Source: Coriobacteriia bacterium
GTDB taxonomy: Bacteria; Actinomycetota; Coriobacteriia; Coriobacteriales; UBA8131
Reading direction: 5' to 3'
DNA length: 5,686 nt
NCBI GenBank assembly: GCA_009781525.1
Contig: WQXZ01000116.1
Coordinates: 1-5,686 of the forward strand
Part shown: positions 1 to 5,686 of the stretch, one piece after another
Numbering within the stretch: position 1 is the stretch's first letter
How the letters are laid out: the number at the start of each line of letters is the position of its first letter
Made by a program: the position numbers and the translations under genes
Notes under the pieces: generated by a model
What the model saw: only the letters and a program-made list of their open reading frames with translations
Databases searched by the model: none
Told to the model about the DNA's origin: nothing

Positions 1-491
1 TCAAGCATAGCGGCAAGTAGTCTTTCAGCGAATATGTATTCCAGGAAATCTGCTTGCCAGACATGTATGAGCCTGGTGCTGTCTTCCGGATTGACGAGTA
101 GTGGCACCAAGCTCTCAATGTTACCAGTTCGCACGAAGCCGTCCTCTTCTTCAGAGTCACCAGCGACCAGCTCAACAATGGAGCCGTTGGATTTACGAAA
201 ATAGGTAAGTATCAAAAGGTCACTGTCGAAAACCTGGGCATACAAAACATCTCCATCAAATGCTTCTGCAAGACCTGCTAGAAAGCTATCTGCATCAAGT
301 ATGTCAGCCTCAGCCATTGCGAGAAACGCAGGTTCATCACTGTCGCTGCATACTCTTACATACTCTTCGACCTCATCCTCATTCGGGTCGATCAAGTAGC
401 CTGCGGAGTCAAAGAACTCCATAGCTTTTGTCATCAGCTCTTTTTTACTTGGCGGCGGAAACAGGTAGTAGTTTTGTAGATACATTCCCAA
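1..491 (-). CDS. Acidic protein of unknown function, C-terminus cut by window edge
   Basis: The frame stays open from the start to the left edge of the window, giving at least 161 residues from the ATG at 485 or 163 from a TTG at 491. I do not recognise the family. The visible part is strongly acidic: I count about 33 Asp/Glu against 9 Lys/Arg. It has an aromatic N-terminus (MYLQNYYLFPPPSKKEL), a helical-looking stretch, and then alternating hydrophobic strands (VLYAQVFDSDLLILTYF) near residues 80-96. There is no signal peptide or membrane segment, so it is probably cytoplasmic. Start choice: an AAAGGAG site at 499-505 lies 7 bases from the TTG but 13 from the ATG, so the TTG is the better-spaced start and is used here. 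The stop codon of the upstream gene is at 508-510, so the two are almost certainly one transcript. Small, very acidic proteins next to another small unknown gene sometimes turn out to be immunity proteins, but nothing here proves that. Confidence 0.75.
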   Translation of the reverse strand, partial: MGMYLQNYYLFPPPSKKELMTKAMEFFDSAGYLIDPNEDEVEEYVRVCSDSDEPAFLAMAEADILDADSFLAGLAEAFDGDVLYAQVFDSDLLILTYFRKSNGSIVELVAGDSEEEDGFVRTGNIESLVPLLVNPEDSTRLIHVWQADFLEYIFAERLLAAML

Positions 492-498
492 GGTAGTA

Positions 499-505
499 CT
501 CCTTT
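499..505 (-). promoter_or_regulatory. Ribosome binding site that decides between TTG 491 and ATG 485
   Basis: Reading the minus strand, AAAGGAG begins two bases after the TAG stop of the upstream gene. It sits 7 bases before TTG (489-491) and 13 bases before ATG (483-485). Seven is the normal spacing, which favours the TTG start and adds two residues (M-G) ahead of the Met. Confidence 0.55.
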
Positions 506-507
506 CG

Positions 508-1011
508 CTAACTATTCTTATAAGCATGAGCTCTCGCCTTGTCCGCGATACCACTCTTTCTAAGCCCCTCTTTACGAACATCGTTTTGGTGTTTTTCTAG
601 CTTTATCAATTCTGGCAGCGCTTCTTGGCAAGACTCAGCTGCGATAAAGAGCGGCATCAGGTATTCTGCGTGATATCTTAAAATCTCATCTATTACGTCG
701 TTCATGTTTTCTTTCGAGGATGGCTCATAAATCCATGAATCTAACTCCTGGTTGGTTGGCACCTCAAACTGTCGCAGGTGATACACACCAAGCTGCCCTT
801 TTGTGGTTTCTTCACTGATAACCATGCTTAAAGGCCTGACAGCAAATAAAATGCGAATCTCTCTTCTCCATGAATTCCCAAGTATTTCAAAATCAACAAA
901 TTGCATTACATCATTTACTACCTTGATTAGCGTTCTGCCCCTGCTGATGAACCCAAATGAGGAGAAATAGCTAGCGCTGGCTTCTTTATGCTTTTTTATT
1001 AAATAGTTCAT
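508..1011 (-). CDS. Small cytoplasmic protein resembling the DUF4304 family
   Basis: The protein has 167 residues from the ATG at 1011. No signal peptide or clear membrane helix is visible. The layout is a short helix, then SSFGFISRGRTLIKVVNDVMQFVDFE at residues 17-42 in three short pieces: a Gly-Phe turn, a strand with Arg/Thr, and a strand with Asn-Asp-Val-Gln. Then come NSWRREIRILFAVRP (46-60), an acidic middle and a helical C-terminus (about 103-160). A 'GF then hydrophobic strand then NxxxS/W then strand' order is what I associate with DUF4304 proteins, whose function is unknown; this is resemblance from memory, not a search. The frame is open back to a TTG at 1047, and a GTG lies at 1029, but 1011 puts the Gly-Phe about 20 residues in, as expected. 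It also overlaps the stop of a tiny upstream frame as ATGA. The site ahead of it (GGATGA) is weak. It is followed closely by the acidic gene, forming a two-gene unit. Confidence 0.75.
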   Translation of the reverse strand: MNYLIKKHKEASASYFSSFGFISRGRTLIKVVNDVMQFVDFEILGNSWRREIRILFAVRPLSMVISEETTKGQLGVYHLRQFEVPTNQELDSWIYEPSSKENMNDVIDEILRYHAEYLMPLFIAAESCQEALPELIKLEKHQNDVRKEGLRKSGIADKARAHAYKNS

Positions 1012-1079
1012 ATTATTTCTGTCATCCACTGTATACCACCACCGCAATACTCTTCATCCAACAAAGCATATGCGTACAT
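1008..1079 (-). other. Possible 23-codon leader or remnant ORF ending in ATGA overlap
   Basis: On the minus strand an ATG at 1079 opens a frame (MYAYALLDEEYCGGGIQWMTEII) that ends with a TGA at 1008-1010, overlapping the ATG of the 167-aa gene at 1011. A TAA directly precedes the ATG in the same frame. It could be a short leader peptide that brings ribosomes to the weakly preceded downstream start, or the tail of a lost gene, or chance. No good ribosome binding site is visible before it. Confidence 0.2.
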
Positions 1080-1098
1080 TTAACCAGAATTTCATCTG

Positions 1099-1127
1099 TT
1101 ACAGCAGGTACTTTTAACCTGAACAAA
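1099..1127 (-). promoter_or_regulatory. Weak candidate promoter for the leftward gene pair
   Basis: On the minus strand, TTGTTC (about 1122-1127) and TGTAAC (about 1099-1104) are 17 bases apart, with three and four of six consensus positions matched. Spacing is ideal but both boxes are poor. It would start a transcript roughly 80 bases upstream of the 167-aa gene and would cover the tiny upstream frame. Confidence 0.2.
1105..1121. repeat. Short inverted repeat, possible operator
   Basis: CAGGT at 1105-1109 and its reverse complement ACCTG at 1117-1121 are separated by seven A/T-rich bases. The position, in the middle of a divergent promoter region and between the boxes of the weak minus-strand promoter, is where a dimeric repressor would bind. 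Arms of five bases can easily arise by chance. Confidence 0.25.
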
Positions 1128-1162
1128 CCACACTTTTTCTTAGCAAAATGCAAGTATAGGGG

Positions 1163-1168
1163 AAGGAG
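1163..1168 (+). promoter_or_regulatory. Ribosome binding site supporting the GTG start at 1179
   Basis: AAGGAG within GGGGAAGGAGAA lies 10 bases before the GTG at 1179. No ATG in the same frame lies in or just before the signal-peptide coding stretch that would be better placed, so the GTG is the likely start. Confidence 0.7.
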
Positions 1169-1178
1169 AAAACCCAAC

Positions 1179-3038
1179 GTGTACAAGCAAATCAAAAACA
1201 GAACAAGGAAGTTGTTCGTGGCAAAGAGAGTCACAGCTTTTGTGCTGATGCTTTCGATGATGATCGGCATGATGACCCCTGCGTTCGGTTTCGACGCAGA
1301 ACTCAGAGACACAGGAGCAGGCGCTGTTATTGCCTCTTTGGCTCGAGAAACGATTACAGTTGAGTGTCTAACTCTGCAGCCAGGTGTTGATGCATCGTCA
1401 ATGAACTTCAACTGGTACAGTGACAGGGACAATAGCGTAGCTTCGGTCGTACAGGTAGCGAAAAGAGCTGACATGCCTGGCGATGATTTTCCGGTAAGCG
1501 GAGCAATCATTACAACCAATGGCACGGCTGGCAATGCTTCCGCAGGCAAAAGCTGGCATAAAGCAGGAATCACTGGTCTTGCCCAGGATACCGAGTATGT
1601 GTACCGAGTATCGAATGACGGTATCAGTTTTAGCGAAGTGTTCAGCTTCAAGACAAGTACCGCAGGTTCGTTCAGCTTTGCAGTGACCGGAGACCCCCAG
1701 TTGACTGTCGGATACCAGGACAATACAAGCGACCGAAAGAATGAGACAACGTTGCAAGGTTGGCAGGAAACCGTTGCTGCAATCGCTGCGAGAGGTGTCG
1801 ATTTTATAGCAGGTGTTGGTGATCAAGTTGATTTAACAAGCAATGGTAGTGAAGCCGAATACACCAACTTCTACGCACCTGATGCGCTTCGAAGCATCCC
1901 CTTCGCTCCTGCTATAGGCAACCACGACCGACACTATCTGTTCAATTATCACTGGAACATCCCAAATGAGATGAGCTTTACGCCCATTATCAACGCTGGT
2001 AACGCAACCAACACGCAGTATCAAGATATGGAAGTCGCTGGCAACTACTACTACATGTACAATAACGCGCTATTCGTAGTGCTCAATGATTCTGGATACC
2101 CTGAAAGCAGGGAGGTCGCAGCGCTGTACATCGACCTGTTTGACCAGACCCTGGGAGCAGCTACGCAAGCTTATTCAGGTCAATATGACTGGCTGTTCGT
2201 CCAACACCACAAGTCAACCGCCAGCGTAGCTGACCACTGCGCCGACAGGGATATTCAATACTATGTTGAGGCTGGATTTGAAAAACTGATGGATAAGTAC
2301 GGTGTTGACTTCGTTCTTGCAGGCCACGATCATGTCTATGCCCGCAGCTATCCGATGTATGACGGAATGCCAGACTATACAGGTATTACCGCTCCAAACA
2401 ACAATCCATCCTTTTATGGTGGCAACGGCGCAGTGAGCGCGATTAACCCTAACGGTACGGTTTACCTTACTACAACAACAGCCAGTGGATTGAAATACTA
2501 TGAGCTGTTCAACAACGCGAACAATCTTTACGTTAAAGATAACGCTGTATATCCCTATCTGGTAGACGGCAAAGTCGGCAGCATAGAGTACATGAATGGC
2601 AACCTGCCGCTTTCAAACGCGATGTACCTGCAGGACAAGACACCCGGATACATCCTTGTGGAAGTAAGTGGTAATACGGTGACCTTCGGCTACTACAACA
2701 TTGGCGAATATGCTGATGCGCCATTCGACACCTACTCTGTGACCAAAATGGATACTGATGTGACTCTTGTAGGTGCCACTACGACAGGCAAAGACTTTAT
2801 CAGCATTGTGGAAACCGCGAAAAACTCTCGAATCTGGGTGCTGACCTTTAACGTCTCCCTGACGTACTCGGATGATTCCGTAGAGGTAGTTGCGTTTTCA
2901 ATCGAACTTAGCGGTAACAACGCCAATCTGGATGGGACATTCAGGTTCCCAGATGGACATGAGCTTGAAGGTTACACGCTTGTGTATGACATCAAAGGTA
3001 ACGGCTCGAACATCAAGGAATTAATGCTCGTAAAGTAA
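1179..3038 (+). CDS. Secreted metallophosphoesterase, purple-acid-phosphatase type
   Basis: This 619-residue exported enzyme is predicted to hydrolyse phosphate esters outside the cell with a two-metal centre; the substrate is unknown. Residues 1-37 are a signal peptide: a basic start (KQIKNRTRKLFVAKR), a hydrophobic core (about 19-33) and a cleavage site near TPAFG/F. No lipobox, sortase motif or C-terminal anchor is seen, so it is probably released. Residues about 45-160 resemble the fibronectin-III-like N-terminal domain of purple acid phosphatases, ending in the typical 'GLAQDTEYVYRVS' strand. The catalytic domain follows: GDPQ (171-174), GDQVD (214-218), GNHD (247-250), VQHHKS (341-346) and GHDHVYARS (382-390). 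These give D172, D215, N248, H249, H343 or H344, H383 and H385. Plant and animal purple acid phosphatases have GDxxY at the second block; here the Tyr position is D218, so a non-purple metal centre is expected. Residues about 520-619 form an extra beta-rich tail I cannot name. It is a single-gene unit, divergent from the left pair and ended by the hairpin at 3078-3111. Confidence 0.93.
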   Translation: MYKQIKNRTRKLFVAKRVTAFVLMLSMMIGMMTPAFGFDAELRDTGAGAVIASLARETITVECLTLQPGVDASSMNFNWYSDRDNSVASVVQVAKRADMPGDDFPVSGAIITTNGTAGNASAGKSWHKAGITGLAQDTEYVYRVSNDGISFSEVFSFKTSTAGSFSFAVTGDPQLTVGYQDNTSDRKNETTLQGWQETVAAIAARGVDFIAGVGDQVDLTSNGSEAEYTNFYAPDALRSIPFAPAIGNHDRHYLFNYHWNIPNEMSFTPIINAGNATNTQYQDMEVAGNYYYMYNNALFVVLNDSGYPESREVAALYIDLFDQTLGAATQAYSGQYDWLFVQHHKSTASVADHCADRDIQYYVEAGFEKLMDKYGVDFVLAGHDHVYARSYPMYDGMPDYTGITAPNNNPSFYGGNGAVSAINPNGTVYLTTTTASGLKYYELFNNANNLYVKDNAVYPYLVDGKVGSIEYMNGNLPLSNAMYLQDKTPGYILVEVSGNTVTFGYYNIGEYADAPFDTYSVTKMDTDVTLVGATTTGKDFISIVETAKNSRIWVLTFNVSLTYSDDSVEVVAFSIELSGNNANLDGTFRFPDGHELEGYTLVYDIKGNGSNIKELMLVK

Positions 3039-3077
3039 ACACTCATCGAGCTTACCTGGCTCCGAAATAGAAACGAA

Positions 3078-3111
3078 GCGCCCACTTTGGTCTACCCACC
3101 CAGGTGGGCGC
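3078..3111. terminator. GC-rich hairpin, likely bidirectional terminator
   Basis: GCGCCCAC (3078-3085) pairs with GTGGGCGC (3104-3111) around an 18-base loop. It lies 40 bases after the phosphoesterase stop and 27 bases after the stop of the convergent membrane-protein gene. A pyrimidine-rich run (CTCTCTTTCT) follows on the plus strand, and TTCGTTTCTATTT follows on the minus strand. Neither is a pure T run, so termination may be only moderate. Part of the loop (CCCACC next to GGTGGG) can form a competing shorter hairpin. Confidence 0.7.
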
Positions 3112-3137
3112 CTCTCTTTCTAATTCCAATGTTTTGA

Positions 3138-3980
3138 TTAATACAGCCTTAGTTTTTTTGCTAAAAGTACATCATTGGCGTAGAGATACATATGCGAGTC
3201 AGTTGGTTTAAAGGTGCCGACAATTCTTACACTTTGGACATTCGCTGTTAGTGAATACCCTGTTTCGAATATTCCTGTTATTTCGTCGTAAACAGCACCA
3301 TTAACGATTAGCTCTGTCAGACCGCGAGTGCGTTTCATGCTGATCTGCAGGTGTTCGTAGTTTGCTGAGATCAAGATGCGCCCTTTTTTATCATCTGCTC
3401 GTAGAGCAACCGACTCATAATATGTGGGGTAATAGCCAGCACTTTCGCATTGTTGCGACATGCCGTTTACTGGGTTGATCTCGGTCATGGAAGAAGCTCC
3501 CTGTAGAGCAGTAGTGAACTCATGTTCGCTGACACCTCGTAGGTTAGCCCAGGCTACAACGCCGATTATCAGGCAATACAGTACCCAGAAATGAAAGGCA
3601 ATATCCAGTATGAAGGAGGATATATTATCTACACCCAATGCCAGAAAGCCTAAAACCAAACTGTCAAGACAGAAAAGAATAAATGCGACCAATATAAAAA
3701 CCCGCCAACGGTTAGAAAGTATCCAGCAGACAAAAAACAATCCGATGATGATAGCAGCCACTACCAAACCGACAGATATAAACACATTGTTTCGAAACTC
3801 TTGGGCGAAAACCTCACCGAATATGAAAGCAACCTGAGGGGTAGTTGCAGAAAATGGAAAGCTTAAACCGGTATCGATAGCAGTAAGCAGAGTATTAAGC
3901 ATTGAGAAAACAACAACCAGTGCCAGATTACTTCTTGCTTTGTTGAATTTTTGCACTTGTTCTTTGGTTTCCGCGTTCAT
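3138..3980 (-). CDS. Four-helix membrane protein with beta-rich C-terminal domain, function unknown
   Basis: The protein has 280 residues from an ATG preceded by GGAAGG with 7-base spacing. Four hydrophobic segments are visible, at about residues 17-35, 66-88, 92-115 and 122-146. The first follows 'FNKARSNL', a stretch I recall from uncharacterised membrane proteins common in gut Firmicutes and Actinobacteria ('ARSNLxLVxxFxxxN' with 'FxFSAxxP' after it, here FPFSATTP at 41-48). After a linker (about 150-190) the C-terminal part looks like a soluble beta domain: RILISANYEHLQIS, LTELIVNGAVYDE (221-233), SVRIVGTF and a basic end LLAKKLRLY. An even helix number with a short N-terminus suggests both ends on the cytoplasmic side, but topology is inferred. 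It lies 21 bases after the 342-aa gene and is the last gene of the ecfT operon, just before the hairpin. No catalytic motif is seen. Confidence 0.85.
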   Translation of the reverse strand: MNAETKEQVQKFNKARSNLALVVVFSMLNTLLTAIDTGLSFPFSATTPQVAFIFGEVFAQEFRNNVFISVGLVVAAIIIGLFFVCWILSNRWRVFILVAFILFCLDSLVLGFLALGVDNISSFILDIAFHFWVLYCLIIGVVAWANLRGVSEHEFTTALQGASSMTEINPVNGMSQQCESAGYYPTYYESVALRADDKKGRILISANYEHLQISMKRTRGLTELIVNGAVYDEITGIFETGYSLTANVQSVRIVGTFKPTDSHMYLYANDVLLAKKLRLY

Positions 3981-4001
3981 GATTAAACCTTCCAGTAGTG
4001 A

Positions 4002-5030
4002 CTATTTTCTTATGAATACCAGGTAGATCAGGGCGATAACAGCTGCAAAGAATGCCCAGGTTATGATGTTACAGCCGACTCGGTACTTCAGTGCGGTGCT
4101 GACCAGGGTGTCTGACAGGTTGCGCCTTCGTCTGTGTGCGACAGTTCCTGATGGCAGGCGCTCTCGTGGTTGATCTTTAGTCATATGCCATCGTCCAGAA
4201 CTTGAGATCACTCTCTCGAACTGCTCTTGATCAAGCTTCAGGTCTGGATGCGATCCACTGGCGATGCGAGAAGACATACCAGACAGAAAGTCCTTCATTA
4301 TCTGCACCTCGATAAGCACCGGATTATAAGCAAACCAAGCAACTTCAGCCGAAAAACGCTGTTGTTTTGAATTGTAGAGACTGAGCGCCATTCGGCATTC
4401 GATTGCCCAGCCTTTTTCTTCCAGTGTATTCAGCTCAGCGATTCTTTTAGACCCCATCTTCAGCATGACATTGCCGCCCATACCAAGCAGTTCGCGATCG
4501 TCACCAGCAGCTCTGGTTGCTATCGCGGCACCGATGATGCCATCGATTCCAACTACGAAACGTCTACCAGGCTCGTCGAAAATCTGAACTTCATGGTAAA
4601 AGCCTCTGTAACTGTCTGCGACTGATGGGTACTGAACCGCTGGCTGAGCAGCAGTTTCTGGCTCTTTGTCAGTTTCTGAATCGTGGTTCGCTTCCGGCGC
4701 GGCTTCACCTGCATCCTCAGCTGCCGCTTCCACAGCGTCTGCGCCCGCGCCTGCCGCGCCTGCTGCTTCCGCCACCGTAGTCGCGCCAGCTTTCAGCTCG
4801 GCCTCCGCCTCATCTTCACTCACCGGAGCTCGCCTTCGTCGGGTAGGCAGCTCGAGCAAAGTGGTAAAGCCAGCCGCACCCAGTGGATCCCTATAGCTAC
4901 GGGTCTCCTGCGAAGACAGGTTACTTGAGCTCTGAGACTTCTCCCCATCCGTTTCCGAAAGACCCAGCTCCTGTGAGTCTTCGCTCTCGCTCAGGTCTAC
5001 AGGTAGTCCGTCTTGTTCTTCGCTACTCAT
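4002..5030 (-). CDS. Acidic, alanine-rich protein with C-terminal membrane anchor, function unknown
   Basis: The protein has 342 residues. Residues 1-45 are a disordered-looking Ser/Glu/Asp/Gln-rich start, followed by a basic patch RRRR at 64-67. Residues about 71-130 are low-complexity Ala/Glu/Gly (for example AEAAGAAGAGADAVEAAAED). A folded-looking middle runs about 138-285: RGFYHEVQIFDEPGRRFVVGIDGIIGAA, then a strand-rich stretch KGWAIECRMALSLYN and FSAEVAWFAYNPVLIEVQIM. A second Arg cluster (300-303) precedes a single hydrophobic segment (about 321-339) ending IRK. With no signal peptide and one terminal helix, it should be tail-anchored with its bulk in the cytoplasm. The ATG overlaps the ecfT stop as ATGA and has an AGGA site at 8 bases, so translation is probably coupled to ecfT. 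I do not recognise the family. Its place suggests it is made together with the transporter, perhaps as a partner or regulator; that is inference only. Confidence 0.87.
   Translation of the reverse strand: MSSEEQDGLPVDLSESEDSQELGLSETDGEKSQSSSNLSSQETRSYRDPLGAAGFTTLLELPTRRRRAPVSEDEAEAELKAGATTVAEAAGAAGAGADAVEAAAEDAGEAAPEANHDSETDKEPETAAQPAVQYPSVADSYRGFYHEVQIFDEPGRRFVVGIDGIIGAAIATRAAGDDRELLGMGGNVMLKMGSKRIAELNTLEEKGWAIECRMALSLYNSKQQRFSAEVAWFAYNPVLIEVQIMKDFLSGMSSRIASGSHPDLKLDQEQFERVISSSGRWHMTKDQPRERLPSGTVAHRRRRNLSDTLVSTALKYRVGCNIITWAFFAAVIALIYLVFIRK
4640..4823 (-). repeat. GC-rich Ala/Glu low-complexity coding tract
   Basis: This stretch inside the 342-aa gene encodes residues about 70-130, dominated by Ala, Glu and Gly with GCN codons. 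Its GC content is visibly higher than the flanking DNA (runs such as GCGCCCGCGCCTGCCGCGCC). It is not a clean tandem repeat but has the look of an expandable linker between the charged N-terminus and the folded middle. It also creates long alanine-rich open frames on the plus strand, which are not genes. Confidence 0.6.
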
Positions 5031-5686
5031 AGCACTATTCCTACGGCAATAAGTAAAGCTGATGCGATCAATGCTGCAATCAAGACCTGTGGTTTTAGCT
5101 TATTTGTACGCAAATGTGTTCGACCATGACCACGATAGCAGCGAGTCTCCATGGCAGCGGCCAGGTTGTCAGCCCTGCGAAACAGTTTGACGAAGAGTGG
5201 AATCAACACCGGTATCCACGCCTGTCCGCGTTTTATCGGCCCACCCTGATCGAAAACCGCTCCCCTCGCCTGCTGAGCAACCATCATCCGTTCAGTCTCT
5301 GAAGCTGTCAGCATAATAAAGCGCAGAGTAATAGAGAACACCATGGCAATATCTTCAATCGGAACCTTGAACACCGCTAATGGACGAAGCATTGAAACAA
5401 AAGCCTCAGACAGCGCAACCATCTGGCTGGTATACGTCAGCAGCGACGTAGCCATGACCATCAGAACAATGCGCAGCACCAAGAACAAACCGCGCAAAAG
5501 CCCATAAAGCCTAAAGCCAAAACCACCGATCAGGGGCGAGAAAAAGTAAACCATGCTTTCCGGATGCAGCTCTATCCATGGCAGCAGATCCGGCGGACGA
5601 ATAGAAACGATATCTGATCCGAAAGCGTTCGCAACCAGAGTAAACGCCAGAATCGCAACCAGAGGCACTAACATCCGCAGCGCCAA
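5027..5686 (-). CDS. ecfT: Energy-coupling factor transporter transmembrane subunit EcfT, N-terminus missing
   Basis: EcfT is the integral membrane scaffold of ECF-type importers. It joins the two EcfA ATPases to a substrate-binding S component and takes up vitamins or metal ions across the cytoplasmic membrane. The visible 219 residues contain hydrophobic segments at about 5-22, 44-80 and 199-219. Between them is the cytoplasmic coupling region with both signature motifs: ARG at 140-142 (in VAQQARGAVFDQGG) and a second one at 181-186 (in AAAMETRCYRG, where family members usually read E-A-R). The frame is open to the right window edge; full EcfT proteins are about 260-270 residues, so roughly 40-50 residues with the first helix lie outside. 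The TTG at the very edge is not taken as a start. The ecfA ATPase genes and possibly an S component would be expected upstream, beyond 5686. The stop overlaps the next gene's ATG, so the operon continues leftward. The substrate cannot be told from this subunit. Confidence 0.92.
   Translation of the reverse strand: MALRMLVPLVAILAFTLVANAFGSDIVSIRPPDLLPWIELHPESMVYFFSPLIGGFGFRLYGLLRGLFLVLRIVLMVMATSLLTYTSQMVALSEAFVSMLRPLAVFKVPIEDIAMVFSITLRFIMLTASETERMMVAQQARGAVFDQGGPIKRGQAWIPVLIPLFVKLFRRADNLAAAMETRCYRGHGRTHLRTNKLKPQVLIAALIASALLIAVGIVL

Larger units (their letters stand above)
1012..1178. promoter_or_regulatory. Divergent intergenic region between the small pair and the phosphoesterase
   Basis: These 167 bases separate two genes that start in opposite directions, so they should contain both promoters. 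I find no strong consensus -35/-10 pair on the plus strand. On the minus strand TTGTTC and TGTAAC are 17 bases apart, a weak match to a housekeeping promoter for the leftward pair. An inverted repeat (CAGGT, 7 bases, ACCTG) at 1105-1121 falls inside that spacer. Confidence 0.45.

Noticed and set aside
1132..1160. TATAGG at 1155-1160 as a -10 box for the phosphoesterase
   Set aside because: It abuts the ribosome binding site at 1163, so the transcript would start inside or after it, and there is no convincing -35 box upstream.
1022..1723. Minus-strand open frame of 233 codons
   Set aside because: It lies mostly antisense to the well-supported phosphoesterase, has no ribosome site and no family resemblance; it is a shadow frame.
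1398..1826. Minus-strand open frame of 142 codons
   Set aside because: It is entirely inside and antisense to the phosphoesterase, with a composition that matches no protein type I know.
3610..3837. Plus-strand frame of 75 codons preceded by GGAGGA-like bases
   Set aside because: It is antisense to the membrane segments of the 280-aa gene, and its Lys/Thr/Asn-rich translation is the expected mirror of hydrophobic codons.
4666..4928. Two overlapping plus-strand frames rich in Ala/Ser or Arg/Cys
   Set aside because: They are opposite the low-complexity tract of the 342-aa gene; GC-rich repeats remove stops on both strands, so open frames there carry no weight.
5684..5686. TTG at the right edge as the start of ecfT
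   Set aside because: The protein from here would lack the first helix expected for EcfT; the frame is open to the edge, so the gene more likely begins outside the window.

Overview
The window looks like chromosomal DNA from a Gram-positive bacterium. Shine-Dalgarno sites of the AAGGAG type, GTG and TTG starts, an ECF-type vitamin/metal transporter subunit and a large secreted phosphoesterase with a Gram-positive-style signal peptide all point that way. The wording of the EcfT protein (ARG motif, then FRRADNLAAAMETRCYRG) reminds me of actinobacterial/coriobacterial homologues. A Coriobacteriia-like gut or rumen organism is therefore my best guess, but Firmicutes cannot be excluded from sequence reading alone.

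Layout from left to right. Positions 1-1011 hold two short minus-strand genes that are probably co-transcribed: a 167-aa protein resembling DUF4304-type proteins, then, 16-22 bases downstream depending on the start used, a very acidic protein cut off by the left window edge. Positions 1012-1178 are a divergent intergenic region that must hold the promoters for the leftward pair and for the rightward gene. Positions 1179-3038 encode a secreted metallophosphoesterase of the purple-acid-phosphatase type, with a full set of metallophosphoesterase signature blocks but with Asp at the position of the ferric-binding Tyr. A GC-rich hairpin at 3078-3111 separates this gene from a convergent minus-strand operon and could terminate both.

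Positions 3138-5686 are that operon, read right to left: ecfT (N-terminus beyond the right edge), a 342-aa acidic/alanine-rich protein with a C-terminal membrane anchor that overlaps ecfT by four bases (ATGA), and, 21 bases later, a 280-aa four-helix membrane protein with a cytoplasmic or extracytoplasmic beta-rich tail. EcfT is the transmembrane coupling subunit of energy-coupling-factor importers. The two following genes have no function I can name, but their tight coupling to ecfT suggests co-expression and possibly a membrane-associated accessory role.

I see no RNA gene, CRISPR array, insertion sequence or integrase. Apart from the unknown genes tied to ecfT and the short unknown pair at the left end, the window reads as ordinary chromosome.
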